From: Lachnospiraceae bacterium
GTDB taxonomy: Bacteria; Bacillota; Clostridia; Lachnospirales; Lachnospiraceae
Direction: 5' to 3'
Assembly (NCBI GenBank): GCA_009911185.1
Contig: QXWW01000028.1
Span: 1 to 55,910, forward strand
DNA length: 55,910 nucleotides
Part shown: positions 41,479-50,352 of the stretch, one piece after another
Layout of the letters: every line of letters starts with the position of its first letter
Numbering within the stretch: the first letter of the stretch is position 1
Translations under genes and position numbers: made by a program
The notes under the pieces: generated by a model
What the model was told of the DNA's origin: nothing
Database searches by the model: none
What the model saw: only the letters and a program-made list of their open reading frames with translations

Positions 41479-42861
41479 ATGGCAAAACAAAACAAAAAAA
41501 TAGTTAAATTTCATAGAATGTCACAGCTTAATATAGGAGTTATTATTTTCCTGATTATTTTTGTTTATCTGGTGTATAATATTTTCCAATATTTTACGAC
41601 AGAACAGATCGCGGTCTATGAAGTTTCACAGGGAACAATTACACAAAATAATATTTTTACCGGAGCTATTCTCCGGGAGGAAAAAATATACACGGCCGAG
41701 AACTCTGGCTATATCAACTATTATAATAAGGACGCCTCCAAAGTAGGCGTCAGCACTTATGTATATTCCATTGACGAGACAGGGAATTTTTATAAAGAAA
41801 TCCGCTCCAAGAATAACGGTCAGTTATTTTCTGACAAAAACTCTTATAAAGCGTTGGAGAAGACGGCTGCGAATTATGTAAATGACTATTCAGACAATAC
41901 ATTTTACCAGGTATATTCCTTTAAATATGATATGGAAGCGGAACTGATGGAAGCTATCAATGAAGTTGCGCTTTCCAGCTTGGAAGGTTCCGGCAGCAAT
42001 TATGGCAATCTGCATATTTATCGGGCTGCCGAACCTGGCGTAGTGGTTTATAATACCGATGGTCTTGAAAGCGTAACAATTGATAATTTTACAGCGGATA
42101 TTTTTGATGAATCCGCACATGGCAAGAATAATTTACTGGTAAGAGAACAGGTAAACGCGGGAGACCCGGCATATAAACTAATTACCAGCGAAATCTGGAA
42201 TCTGGTCATTCCGATTGATAAGCAGCTTGCCGCAGAATTATCTGGCGAATCTAATCTTAGAATAAAATTTAAAAAAGATAATTCTACTGCATGGGGGGCC
42301 TCTAAGATTCTTCAAAGAGACGGGGAAAATTATTTGGTATTGAATTTCCAAAATTCCGGGCTCCGTTATGCCACAGACCGCTATCTTGAAATAGAATTGC
42401 TGCTGTCAGACATAAGCGGGCTTAAGCTGCCTAATTCTGCTCTGACGGAAAAAAACTTTTTCCTGATTCCCAAGGAATATCTGACAAAAGGCGGCAAGGA
42501 TAATTCTAATGGCGTTATGCGCCGTTATGAAAACGAAGAAGGGAAAACCATAACAGAATTTGCATCCGTGGTGGTGGCGGAAGAGACAGAAGAAATGTAC
42601 TATATAGACGGAGATACCATATCGTCAGGAGACGCCATATTGAAATCAGATTCTAATGAAACTTTTACCCTAAGAGAACAGAAGCCTCTCCAGGGCGTTT
42701 ATAATATCAACCGGGGATATGCCGTATTCCGCAAAATTGAGGTTTTATACCAAAACGAAGAATACACCATTGTCAATACAGGGACAAACTTTGGGATTTC
42801 GTTGTATGATCACATAGCATTGGATGCGTCCGCCATTACCGAAAACCAGCTTATACAATAG
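41479..42861 (+). CDS. HlyD-like membrane-anchored protein in the sepF cluster (460 aa)
   Basis: Cytoplasmic basic N-terminus, one TM helix (about 18-38, IGVIIFLIIFVYLVYNIFQYF), then an extracellular part with HlyD/periplasmic-adaptor features: an early lipoyl-like strand pair (GTITQNNIFTGAILREEKIY), a central helical region, and a beta-barrel-like C-terminus (GYAVFRKIEVLYQNEEYTIV). There is no export ATPase or inner-membrane partner next to it. It lies 14 bases upstream of ylmE-sepF, suggesting an envelope or division role rather than a secretion role; this is inference. Start ATG 41479 has only a weak site. Confidence 0.72.
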   Translation: MAKQNKKIVKFHRMSQLNIGVIIFLIIFVYLVYNIFQYFTTEQIAVYEVSQGTITQNNIFTGAILREEKIYTAENSGYINYYNKDASKVGVSTYVYSIDETGNFYKEIRSKNNGQLFSDKNSYKALEKTAANYVNDYSDNTFYQVYSFKYDMEAELMEAINEVALSSLEGSGSNYGNLHIYRAAEPGVVVYNTDGLESVTIDNFTADIFDESAHGKNNLLVREQVNAGDPAYKLITSEIWNLVIPIDKQLAAELSGESNLRIKFKKDNSTAWGASKILQRDGENYLVLNFQNSGLRYATDRYLEIELLLSDISGLKLPNSALTEKNFFLIPKEYLTKGGKDNSNGVMRRYENEEGKTITEFASVVVAEETEEMYYIDGDTISSGDAILKSDSNETFTLREQKPLQGVYNINRGYAVFRKIEVLYQNEEYTIVNTGTNFGISLYDHIALDASAITENQLIQ

Positions 42862-42875
42862 AAGGAGGAAAACTT

Positions 42876-43562
42876 ATGATAAAGGAAAATATCGCCCAGG
42901 TACGTGAAAACATAAAAAAAGCCTGCAAGACGGCCGGAAGAAAGCCTGAGGATGTAACCTTGATATCCGTCAGTAAAACCAAGCCCGCAGCTATGCTCAA
43001 GGAGGCATACGAAGCTGGAAGCAGGGATTTTGGCGAGAATAAAGTGCAGGAAATCATGGATAAATATCCTCAGCTTCCCACAGATATCCGCTGGCATATG
43101 ATCGGGCACCTGCAAAGAAATAAGGTTAAATATATTATTGATAAGGTTTCGCTGATTCATTCGGTTGATTCTCTGCGGCTTGCTGAAGAAATTAGCAGTC
43201 AGGCGAACAAGAAGCAGGTTCATGCCAATATACTGGTGGAAGTAAATATTGCCCAGGAAGAAAGTAAGTTCGGCACTTCCAGAGAAGAGGCTGTTGCACT
43301 GGTGGAATGTATTTCCAAATTGCCGCATATTTCTGTAAAAGGGCTTATGACAATTGCACCTTTTGTGACGAATCCAGAGGACAATCGTAGGTATTTTCGC
43401 CAAATTAGAGAATTATCTGTTGACATAATGGAAAAAAACATTGATAATGTAACTATGTCTATTCTTTCCATGGGCATGACTGGCGACTATATGGTGGCAA
43501 TTGAAGAAGGAGCTACAATGGTTCGGGTTGGAACAGGAATTTTTGGTGAAAGAAATACATAA
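42876..43562 (+). CDS. ylmE: YggS/YlmE family PLP homeostasis protein (228 aa)
   Basis: PLP-binding alanine-racemase-fold protein (PLPBP) that buffers pyridoxal phosphate. The lysine region LISVSKTKP (probable Schiff-base K34), FGENKVQE, WHMIGHLQRNK, and the terminal SMGMTGDYMVAIEEGATMVRVGTGIFG are diagnostic. AAGGAGG is upstream of ATG 42876. Position directly before sepF matches ylmE of Bacillus. Confidence 0.95.
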   Translation: MIKENIAQVRENIKKACKTAGRKPEDVTLISVSKTKPAAMLKEAYEAGSRDFGENKVQEIMDKYPQLPTDIRWHMIGHLQRNKVKYIIDKVSLIHSVDSLRLAEEISSQANKKQVHANILVEVNIAQEESKFGTSREEAVALVECISKLPHISVKGLMTIAPFVTNPEDNRRYFRQIRELSVDIMEKNIDNVTMSILSMGMTGDYMVAIEEGATMVRVGTGIFGERNT

Positions 43563-43572
43563 GGAGATTGTT

Positions 43573-44100
43573 ATGGGAATGTTGGATAAATTTTTAGACG
43601 TCATGCGGCTGAATTCAGATGATGATGAAGACTTCTACGATGATGAATACTATGATGAAGAGGATTATGAAGAGGAGAGGTCTAAGAAAAAAAACCGTTC
43701 CAGAGACAAAGATACCGAACAGGATAACAGCTTTGAAGATAAAAAACTGCGTTCTGTTAAAAGCAGCTCTAAGGTAACGCCCATGCGGCCTTCAAAAAAG
43801 GGAAACGCTTCCGGAATGGAAGTATGTGTGGTAAAACCAACCAATGTAGAGGATGCTCGTGAGATTACAGAAACATTACTGTTAAACAGAACGGTCGTAT
43901 TGAATGTAGAAGGACTGGACGTGGAAACGGCCCAGAGGATTATTGATTTTACTTCTGGCTCCTGTTTTGCCATTAATGGCAATCTTCAGAAGATTTCAAA
44001 CTACATATTTATTATTACGCCTCCCAATGTAGACATTTCTGGGGATTTTGCCGATATCATGGATGCGTTTGACCTGCCGTCTATCCAGACAAAATTTTAG
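43573..44100 (+). CDS. sepF: Cell division protein SepF (175 aa)
   Basis: Membrane-binding FtsZ anchor and ring-bundling protein. An N-terminal amphipathic helix (MGMLDKFLDVMRL) is followed by a very acidic, then basic, linker (about 15-85), and the SepF core with VVKPTNVEDAREITETLLLN and GLDVETAQRIIDFTSGSCFA. ATG 43573 has AAGGAG six bases ahead. The upstream in-frame extension from 43501 would overlap ylmE and lacks a site. Confidence 0.95.
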   Translation: MGMLDKFLDVMRLNSDDDEDFYDDEYYDEEDYEEERSKKKNRSRDKDTEQDNSFEDKKLRSVKSSSKVTPMRPSKKGNASGMEVCVVKPTNVEDAREITETLLLNRTVVLNVEGLDVETAQRIIDFTSGSCFAINGNLQKISNYIFIITPPNVDISGDFADIMDAFDLPSIQTKF

Positions 44101-44112
44101 GAAGCTACTGAT

Positions 44113-44865
44113 ATGACCAGAGAAGAATCATTATTGGCAAAACGTTTTGTAGATTTGTCCAGACAAGCGCAACAAAAAGGCATTGTTGTATTCAGTGAGT
44201 TTTTAAATCTGAATGAATTGAATATTTTCAGACGGGAGATTTCCAATTTATATTCCGACTACGAACTCTCCGGTGGATACGAGTTAAGCGAGCGTCAGAT
44301 GATAGCATTTATACCTGATGCTCTTTGTTATGCATGGAATTATCCCATCTCCTGTCTTTGCATTACTCCCGCAAATAGAAAATTTGCAGAAGAACTATCC
44401 CATCGTGATATTCTGGGAAGCATTATGAATCTTGGCATCGAGCGTTCCGCGCTTGGTGATATTCTTGTCGATGAAACGGAAATTTATGTCTTCTGCCAGG
44501 AAAATCTGGCGCCCTATCTCTGCTCAGAACTTACACGCATCCGCCATACTACGGTAAAACTTCAGTCGGTATTGGCAAAAGAGCTGAATATCCAGCCTCG
44601 AAAAGAACATGCCGAAGGTATTATTACCTCAAACCGCCTGGATAGTATTATTGCCTGTATCTGCAGAACTTCCCGTTCACAGGCCAATCAATGGATCAAG
44701 GGAGGAAAAGTCTTTCTCAGCAATCGTGAGACGAGACAGCCCTCTGTGGAATGCAAGCCGGGCGAATTAATTTCCGTCCGCTCCATTGGGAGATTCCGCT
44801 TTCTGGATTGTATCGGGGAGACACGTAAAGGACGGTTAAAAATGAAATATGAAAAGTATATCTGA
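44113..44865 (+). CDS. ylmH: YlmH family RNA-binding S4-domain protein (250 aa)
   Basis: Three-part protein: a mixed alpha/beta N-terminal region, a middle region with LGDILVDETEIYVFCQE, and a C-terminal S4 RNA-binding domain (about 180-235, SNRLDSIIACICRTSRSQAN, then IKGGKVFLSNRE). YlmH has been linked to translation quality control on stalled ribosomes in Bacillus. The order ylmE-sepF-ylmH is kept, though ylmG is missing. AGGAAG precedes ATG 44113. Confidence 0.92.
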   Translation: MTREESLLAKRFVDLSRQAQQKGIVVFSEFLNLNELNIFRREISNLYSDYELSGGYELSERQMIAFIPDALCYAWNYPISCLCITPANRKFAEELSHRDILGSIMNLGIERSALGDILVDETEIYVFCQENLAPYLCSELTRIRHTTVKLQSVLAKELNIQPRKEHAEGIITSNRLDSIIACICRTSRSQANQWIKGGKVFLSNRETRQPSVECKPGELISVRSIGRFRFLDCIGETRKGRLKMKYEKYI

Positions 44866-44902
44866 CTTTACGCGGTTCAAAATAATGAAAGGAAAGAGCA
44901 TA

Positions 44903-45994
44903 ATGGCAAAAACAATTACAGTATCTTATCAGGGCAGCCCATATTATCAAATTGAAATACAAGAGGACTTTTCTTTATTACACGATAAATTGAAATGTCT
45001 GGGATATGGCGGCAAAAAAGTATGCATCGTTTCGGATTCCAATGTTGCCCCCTTATATATGGAGGAGATAAAGTCAATACTTACCCCTTTGTTTTCTCAT
45101 TGTACAGCATTTGTATTTGAGGCTGGAGAATCCAGTAAAAACACGGAGACAGTCGGTTTCGTATACAAACATCTGATACAGCATAAGTTTGACCGCAAGG
45201 ATCTTCTCGTGGCATTGGGCGGCGGAGTAGTAGGAGATCTTACCGGTTTTGCGGCTGCTACCTATCTGCGCGGCATTGATTTTATTCAGGTTCCGACCAC
45301 ATTACTGGCGCAGACCGACAGCAGTATTGGCGGAAAGACCGGCGTGGATTTTATACAATACAAAAACATGGTGGGCGCGTTCTATATGCCGAAGCTGGTG
45401 TACATGAATATATCTACCTTAAAATCGCTTCCGGAAAGACAATTTTCTGCTGGAACCGCAGAGCTGATAAAGCATGGATTTATCAAAAATAGAACATACA
45501 CCCGCTTTATTCAGGAACAAAGTGAAAGAATTATGACGCAGGAATACGCCGCCATGGAAGAAGTAATTTATAGGAGCTGCCAGATCAAACGTGAGGTAGT
45601 GGAACGCGATCCGAAAGAACTGGGGGAACGCGCACTTTTAAATTTCGGACATACCATTGGCCATGCCATAGAGAAATTATCTGACTTTTCTTTATATCAT
45701 GGAGAATGCGTTGCTCTTGGCATGGTAAGCGCTGCTTATCTGTCCTGGCGTTTTGGAAGCCTGCCAGAAACAGAACTGGAAATTTTAAAGAAAACGATTC
45801 AGAACTATCATCTGCCAGTGAAATTGAATGGCTTTCCGCATACGCCGGAAGAAATTCTGTCTGTAACAAAGCTGGATAAGAAAATGGAATCTGGCAAAGT
45901 AAAATTCATTCTTCTGAAAAACCTTGGAGAAGCTTTTATCACGAAAGAATTGACCGACGAAGAAATTTTAACCGGTATTGCATATATTTTATAG
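44903..45994 (+). CDS. aroB: 3-dehydroquinate synthase (363 aa)
   Basis: Second step of the shikimate pathway, NAD- and metal-dependent. NAD-binding GGGVVGDLTGFAAATYLRG, PTTLLAQTDSSIGGKTGVD, and the metal ligands in GTAELIKHG (Glu), LNFGHTIGHAIE (His) and LYHGECVALGM (His) are intact. I start it at ATG 44903 with AAAGGAAAG upstream; a longer frame from 44849 overlaps ylmH and lacks a site. Finding it alone among division genes, where Bacillus has divIVA, is unusual; no other aro gene is in the window. Confidence 0.95.
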   Translation: MAKTITVSYQGSPYYQIEIQEDFSLLHDKLKCLGYGGKKVCIVSDSNVAPLYMEEIKSILTPLFSHCTAFVFEAGESSKNTETVGFVYKHLIQHKFDRKDLLVALGGGVVGDLTGFAAATYLRGIDFIQVPTTLLAQTDSSIGGKTGVDFIQYKNMVGAFYMPKLVYMNISTLKSLPERQFSAGTAELIKHGFIKNRTYTRFIQEQSERIMTQEYAAMEEVIYRSCQIKREVVERDPKELGERALLNFGHTIGHAIEKLSDFSLYHGECVALGMVSAAYLSWRFGSLPETELEILKKTIQNYHLPVKLNGFPHTPEEILSVTKLDKKMESGKVKFILLKNLGEAFITKELTDEEILTGIAYIL

Positions 45995-46008
45995 TTGAGA
46001 GGTTTACT

Positions 46009-46539
46009 ATGAATAAAAAAGCAAATAGTTGTATCATTTTTATCCTGAGCACCATATGTTTCATATTTTTAGATCAGTTTACAAAATATCTGGCTTTGAC
46101 TCATCTAAAAGATGGAACATCCGTGATACTGATTCCTGGTGTATTTCAACTGCATTATCTGGAAAACAGAGGCGCGGCGTTTGGAATGATGCAAGGCATG
46201 AAACACTGGTTTGTCATCGGTACCATTTTATTGCTGGGAATTATTATTGTGCTCTATCTCCGTTCCCCTATGGAAAAAAAATATAAATGGACAAGATTTA
46301 TCATGATACTAGTAGCTTCCGGAGCCATCGGCAATCTTATTGACCGACTGCGTTTGGATTATGTAGTTGATTTTTTCTACTTTGAATTGATCAATTTTCC
46401 GATTTTTAACGTGGCTGACATTTATGTATCCTGCGGCACGGTACTGTTGATTTTCCTGGGACTCTTTTATTATAAGGAAGAGGATTTTGAAAAATTCTTT
46501 TCTTTCGGTAAAACGCAAAGCAAAGAGGAGAAGATATGA
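46009..46539 (+). CDS. lspA: Lipoprotein signal peptidase, signal peptidase II (176 aa)
   Basis: Membrane aspartyl protease that cleaves prolipoprotein signal peptides. Four TM helices; the catalytic Asp residues are in GNLIDRLRLDYVVDFF and FNVADIYVSCG. ENRGAAFGM is the conserved loop. The C-terminus is extended by about 15 charged residues. Start ATG 46009 has GAGAGG upstream. Overlaps rluD by four bases (ATGA). Its substrates here would include the DUF3048 lipoprotein and the DacA-like protein. Confidence 0.95.
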   Translation: MNKKANSCIIFILSTICFIFLDQFTKYLALTHLKDGTSVILIPGVFQLHYLENRGAAFGMMQGMKHWFVIGTILLLGIIIVLYLRSPMEKKYKWTRFIMILVASGAIGNLIDRLRLDYVVDFFYFELINFPIFNVADIYVSCGTVLLIFLGLFYYKEEDFEKFFSFGKTQSKEEKI

Positions 46540-47444
46540 CGCAGAGTTTTGAAATATCTTCTGAGCAGGCAGCGGAACGGCTTGATAAAATATTATCCCT
46601 GTGGAACCCAGAACTGTCCCGCTCCTTCTTTCAGAAATTAATTAAAGACGGACAAATACTTGTCAATGGCACTAAACGCAAAGCGAATTATCGTGTGGAA
46701 GAAGGGAATACCATTTCGATTACCATCCCGGAAGCACAAGATATTGAGATTTTGCCTGAAAATATTCCTTTAGATATTCTTTATGAGGATGATGATCTGT
46801 TGATTGTCAATAAACCCAAAGGAATGGTTGTTCATCCTTCCGCCGGACATACCTCCGGCACATTGGTTAATGCGGTTATGTATCACTGTAAAGACAGTCT
46901 ATCCGGGATTAATGGACAAATCCGTCCTGGAATTGTCCATCGGATTGACATGGATACTACCGGAGCATTAATTGTCTGCAAAAACGACACTGCGCACCTG
47001 AAAATTGCAGAACAAATTAAAGTGCATTCCGTGACCAGACGCTATCTCGGTATTGTAAAAGGCATTTTAGCACAAGAGAGTGGTACAATTAGCGGTTCTA
47101 TCGGCAGACATCCTGCAGACCGCAAAAAAATGGCTATTAATGAACGTAATGGAAAACCGGCAGTTACCCATTACAAGGTATTGCAGCAGTTTTCTCACCA
47201 TACTTTTATGCAATTTGAACTGGAAACAGGACGCACCCATCAAATTCGTGTTCATATGGCCAGCATAGGGCATCCGTTGCTGGGAGACAACATATATGGA
47301 AATGGAAAAAATACCTGGAAACTGCAGGGGCAGACTTTACATGCATCTGTCATTGGATTTATCCATCCCTCCACTGGCAAATATCTGGAAGTAACGGCGC
47401 CGCTGCCAGAATATTTCCAGGTTTTACTGAAAAAACCACTTTAA
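46536..47444 (+). CDS. rluD: RluD-type 23S rRNA pseudouridine synthase (302 aa)
   Basis: Converts uridines in helix 69 of 23S rRNA to pseudouridine (RluA/RluD family). An N-terminal S4 domain (QAAERLDKILSLWNPELSRSF) precedes the catalytic domain; the active-site Asp is in the motif HRIDMDTTGALIV. GRTHQIRVHMASIGHPLLGD near the C-terminus is diagnostic. It follows lspA with ATGA coupling, the classic lspA-rluD pair of Firmicutes. Confidence 0.95.
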   Translation: MTQSFEISSEQAAERLDKILSLWNPELSRSFFQKLIKDGQILVNGTKRKANYRVEEGNTISITIPEAQDIEILPENIPLDILYEDDDLLIVNKPKGMVVHPSAGHTSGTLVNAVMYHCKDSLSGINGQIRPGIVHRIDMDTTGALIVCKNDTAHLKIAEQIKVHSVTRRYLGIVKGILAQESGTISGSIGRHPADRKKMAINERNGKPAVTHYKVLQQFSHHTFMQFELETGRTHQIRVHMASIGHPLLGDNIYGNGKNTWKLQGQTLHASVIGFIHPSTGKYLEVTAPLPEYFQVLLKKPL

Positions 47445-47543
47445 TCATTCGAATTGTGTGTACTTTTACAGGAAGATATAGTATAATCAAAGTATTAAAT
47501 CTGCTGAAACAGCAAGAGTTTTATACAGAAAGGTGGTATTCCT

Positions 47544-48176
47544 ATGGAAAAATTTGTAATCACGATCGGCAGACAATTTGGCAGCGGTGGTCTGGATATC
47601 GGACGAAAGCTCTCCGAAAATTTAAATGTAAAATGCTATGATAAAGAATTACTGGCAATGGCGGCGAAAGAGAGTGGTCTTTGCCAGGAAATCTTTGAAA
47701 ATCATGATGAAAAGCCTACCAACAGTTTTCTTTATTCACTGGTTATGGATACTTACTCTGTCAGCGGCTATACATCAGCTCCTTTTCTGGATATGCCATT
47801 GAATCATAAAGTGTTTTTGGCGCAATTTGAAACCATAAAAAAACTTGCCGACAAAGAATCCTGTATTATTGTCGGCAGATGCGCTGATTACGCCCTTGCA
47901 GAACATTCTAATTGCCTGAATGTTTTTATTCATGCCGATAAGGAATTTCGCATCAATCATATTATGGATACCTTTCATCTTTCCCATGACAAAGCGGCAG
48001 ATATGATACATAAGACAGATAAAAAACGTGCCAGTTATTATAATTATTATTCCAGCAAGAAGTGGGGAGATGCCAGAAGCTATCATCTGACCTTGGACAG
48101 CAGTTATTTGGGGCTGGAAGGATGCTGCGAAATGATACTCCATTATATGAAACTAAAAAAAAGCCAGCGCCAATAG
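47544..48176 (+). CDS. Cytidylate kinase-like family protein (210 aa)
   Basis: P-loop nucleotide kinase-like protein (Cytidylate_kin_2). N-terminal ITIGRQFGSGGLDIGRKLSE supplies the phosphate loop in the family's modified form (GRQFGSGG). CIIVGRCADYAL is the second conserved block, and the RASYYNYYSSKKWGDARSYHL segment is characteristic. The true substrate is unknown; it is distinct from the housekeeping Cmk. AAAGG lies upstream of ATG 47544. It converges with the XerS-like gene. Confidence 0.9.
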   Translation: MEKFVITIGRQFGSGGLDIGRKLSENLNVKCYDKELLAMAAKESGLCQEIFENHDEKPTNSFLYSLVMDTYSVSGYTSAPFLDMPLNHKVFLAQFETIKKLADKESCIIVGRCADYALAEHSNCLNVFIHADKEFRINHIMDTFHLSHDKAADMIHKTDKKRASYYNYYSSKKWGDARSYHLTLDSSYLGLEGCCEMILHYMKLKKSQRQ

Positions 48177-48238
48177 ATTCCAAATTATAATAAGCCTGGT
48201 AAGACAGAAGAGCACTGGCATAAAAATCAAGACGGCTG

Positions 48239-49300
48239 TCAGTCCTCGTGAAAAATACTTCCTGAAAATTTCCCCGCCAGTTTTCTGCGTTCATCATCGA
48301 TGGCAGCATAATGCTGGCGGGTTGTTTCGACACTTTTATGCCCCAAAGCGTCCGCTACCAAATATATATCCCCCGTTTCCTTATATAAATTAGTTCCATA
48401 TGTACTGCGCAGCTTATGAGGCGTAATTTTTTTATTTATATTGGCCGCACCAGTGTATTTTTTTACCAGCTTTTCCACTGCACGCGTAGTAAGCCGACTA
48501 TATTTCAACGAAAGAAACAATGCATTCTGCTGGTCAGGAGAAGCTTTTTCTTCCAAAAGAGGCCGTTCCATTTCCAGATAATCCAACAGCGCGTCTGCAA
48601 CCTCATTTCCAAAGTAAATCATGGATTCGTTGCCGCCTTTGCGAACAACGCGCATTCCCTTGGTTTTAAAACTTACATCAGCAACATCCAGTCCTACGCA
48701 TTCAGATACTCGAATTCCTGTGCCTAACAGTAGCGTTAAAATAGCTATATCGCGATATTTGGTTTTCTGGTGCGCTGCAAGCTGCCTTGCTGTCAAAGCG
48801 CTGCCATTTTCAACAACAGAAATCAATTCTGCAACTTCATCTTTATCCAATCGTATAATATTTTCTTTGTGCTTTTTGGGCGTCTCAATCATAGACGGTG
48901 CATTTGTTTTAATAAATTCTTTTTTAAAATAATAATTATACATTGTACGGATCGCAGAAAGTTTCCTGGATTTCCCTTTTTCCCCATTCGTTACACTCTG
49001 GCCGTTTTGTTTTTCATAGTAAGACAAATAGGACAAATATTCCTCGATATCTACAGGAGTCATTTCGTCCAAAACTTTCAGAGGAATGTCATGCATAGGT
49101 ATTTTCCGATATACTGGATTGTTTTCCTGGATAAACCAAAAAAACAGACGAATATCATAACCATATGACAATCTGGTTCTTGACGAGGTATTGCGGGTAT
49201 CCAAATAACGAAAGAAATCACTGCAAAACTTAGGCAGTTCTTTTAATAATGTTTGCAGTTTACGTTTATTTTCTAAATTAATTTTTTCAACATAATCCAT
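48239..49300 (-). CDS. XerS-like tyrosine recombinase (353 aa)
   Basis: Site-specific tyrosine recombinase. The N-terminal SAM-like core-binding domain has the pattern IPLKVLDEMTPVDIEEYLSYL, close to streptococcal XerS. The catalytic set is complete: R197, K221, H295-x-x-R298, H321 and Y331. The length (353) matches XerS (about 356) rather than XerC/XerD (about 300). A single-recombinase dimer-resolution role is likely but inferred. I start at ATG 49300 (MDYVEKIN) with AAAGG upstream; the longer frame from 49333 is less likely. No phage or plasmid genes are adjacent. Confidence 0.82.
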   Translation of the reverse strand: MDYVEKINLENKRKLQTLLKELPKFCSDFFRYLDTRNTSSRTRLSYGYDIRLFFWFIQENNPVYRKIPMHDIPLKVLDEMTPVDIEEYLSYLSYYEKQNGQSVTNGEKGKSRKLSAIRTMYNYYFKKEFIKTNAPSMIETPKKHKENIIRLDKDEVAELISVVENGSALTARQLAAHQKTKYRDIAILTLLLGTGIRVSECVGLDVADVSFKTKGMRVVRKGGNESMIYFGNEVADALLDYLEMERPLLEEKASPDQQNALFLSLKYSRLTTRAVEKLVKKYTGAANINKKITPHKLRSTYGTNLYKETGDIYLVADALGHKSVETTRQHYAAIDDERRKLAGKFSGSIFHED

Positions 49301-49395
49301 ATTAAAATTACCTTTCTTAGAGCGCATACACAAGCGTTCCCTGATTTGATCCGTTTTTTGATTTTCTGCAAAAATGCAGTACAGTTAATATGACT

Positions 49396-49425
49396 ATTAT
49401 ACAACATCCCCGGTCGTAAATGCAA
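49396..49425 (-). promoter_or_regulatory. Predicted sigma-A promoter for the XerS-like recombinase gene
   Basis: On the reverse strand TTGCAT (49425-49420), an 18-base spacer and perfect TATAAT (49401-49396), about 96 bases before the start codon. The leader holds a small CTGCA-AAAA-TGCAG hairpin (49366-49379). Confidence 0.55.
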
Positions 49426-49779
49426 AACAAAATTTGAGTATACTATATTTTTAAAGAAAGATCACAGCAAAAGAACGATATTTTCTGCTAAAATTAGCCA
49501 ATGCATCCAGAAATCAAACGCACTAAAAATATTGGGAAACATCCAGGCACAGTGTGCGGATAGAGAACAAAAATCATAAAATATAAAATGAAAGCTTATT
49601 TTCTCATGAATATATAGAAAAATATGATATTTTTGTAAAAATTTAAAGTAATTTATATTATTTACGGGGAAAATGCGTGGCTAAAATTACATTATCCGCG
49701 AAAAAATAAATAGAAATCATATTGTGATTGTGGTATGCTATTACAAGGTAAAACAATATTTTAAAGGAGGGATTACAAA
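49426..49779. other. AT-rich gap between the recombinase and VOC genes
   Basis: About 350 bases with no plausible gene. I looked for a dif-SL-like site beside the XerS-like gene and found none that I can defend. A TATGCT with TG ahead (near 49735) may be an extended -10 promoter for the VOC gene. A short AT palindrome (49618-49634) is probably chance. Confidence 0.35.
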
Positions 49780-50172
49780 ATGAAGTTAAACGCCATTCAT
49801 CATGTTGCGATCATTGTCTCTGATATCCAGGCCGCAAAAGACTTTTATGTCCATAAACTTGGTTTCGAAATTATTCGGGAAAACTATCGAGAGCAGAGAA
49901 AAGACTGGAAGCTGGATCTGAAAGTTGGAGACGGAGCGGAAACGATTGAATTGGAAATCTTTGCGGAATTAAATCCACCCAAACGTGTGAATCGACCAGA
50001 AGCCTGTGGTCTCCGTCATTTGGCATTTTACGTGGAAGATATCGAGAAAGCTGTCACTGATTTAAACAAACTTGGAATTGCATGTGAACCAATTCGGCTT
50101 GATGAATATACGCAAAGAAAAATGACATTTTTTTTCGATCCCGATGGACTTCCGTTGGAATTGCATGAATAA
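49780..50172 (+). CDS. VOC family protein, YaeR/glyoxalase-like (130 aa)
   Basis: Single vicinal-oxygen-chelate domain protein of the glyoxalase I-like YaeR group. HHVAIIVSDIQAAKDFYVHKLGFEII is the typical opening, with a metal His at residue 7 or 8. IELEIFAE carries a second ligand Glu; LRHLAFYVEDIEKAV supplies the next His, and FFFDPDGLPLELHE gives the final Glu. The reaction is unknown. AAAGGAGG is upstream of ATG 49780. Stands alone. Confidence 0.9.
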   Translation: MKLNAIHHVAIIVSDIQAAKDFYVHKLGFEIIRENYREQRKDWKLDLKVGDGAETIELEIFAELNPPKRVNRPEACGLRHLAFYVEDIEKAVTDLNKLGIACEPIRLDEYTQRKMTFFFDPDGLPLELHE

Positions 50173-50269
50173 AAAATATTGCATTTCCAAATGCTGACAC
50201 AATATTCCCGAAAGAACGCAGCAAATTCTATTTATTTTTGCCAGGGATGGACTATTTAATTATATTCTT

Positions 50270-50305
50270 TATCAGTTCGTAAAATCAACATTTCGCGAAC
50301 TGATA
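50270..50305. repeat. 36-bp near-perfect palindrome downstream of dtd
   Basis: Left arm 50270-50285 (TATCAGTTCGTAAAAT), loop CAAC, right arm 50290-50305 (ATTTCGCGAACTGATA). Only two arm positions fail to match, one of them a G-T wobble. It lies 48 bases beyond the dtd stop on the reverse strand, with no T-run on either side, so it is not a typical terminator. Confidence 0.6.
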
Positions 50306-50352
50306 CATATCCCTCTTTCTACTCTTACATACATATCTTAATTCGGATATAT

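Noticed and set aside
47445-47543. TATAAT before the cytidylate kinase-like gene as a clear promoter
   Set aside because: A TATAAT is present near 47480, but no -35 at suitable spacing is convincing, so I left it out of the features.
49618-49634. AAAAATAT-G-ATATTTTT palindrome as a binding site or dif-like site
   Set aside because: It is in a very AT-rich gap where such palindromes arise by chance, and it lacks a recombinase-type core.
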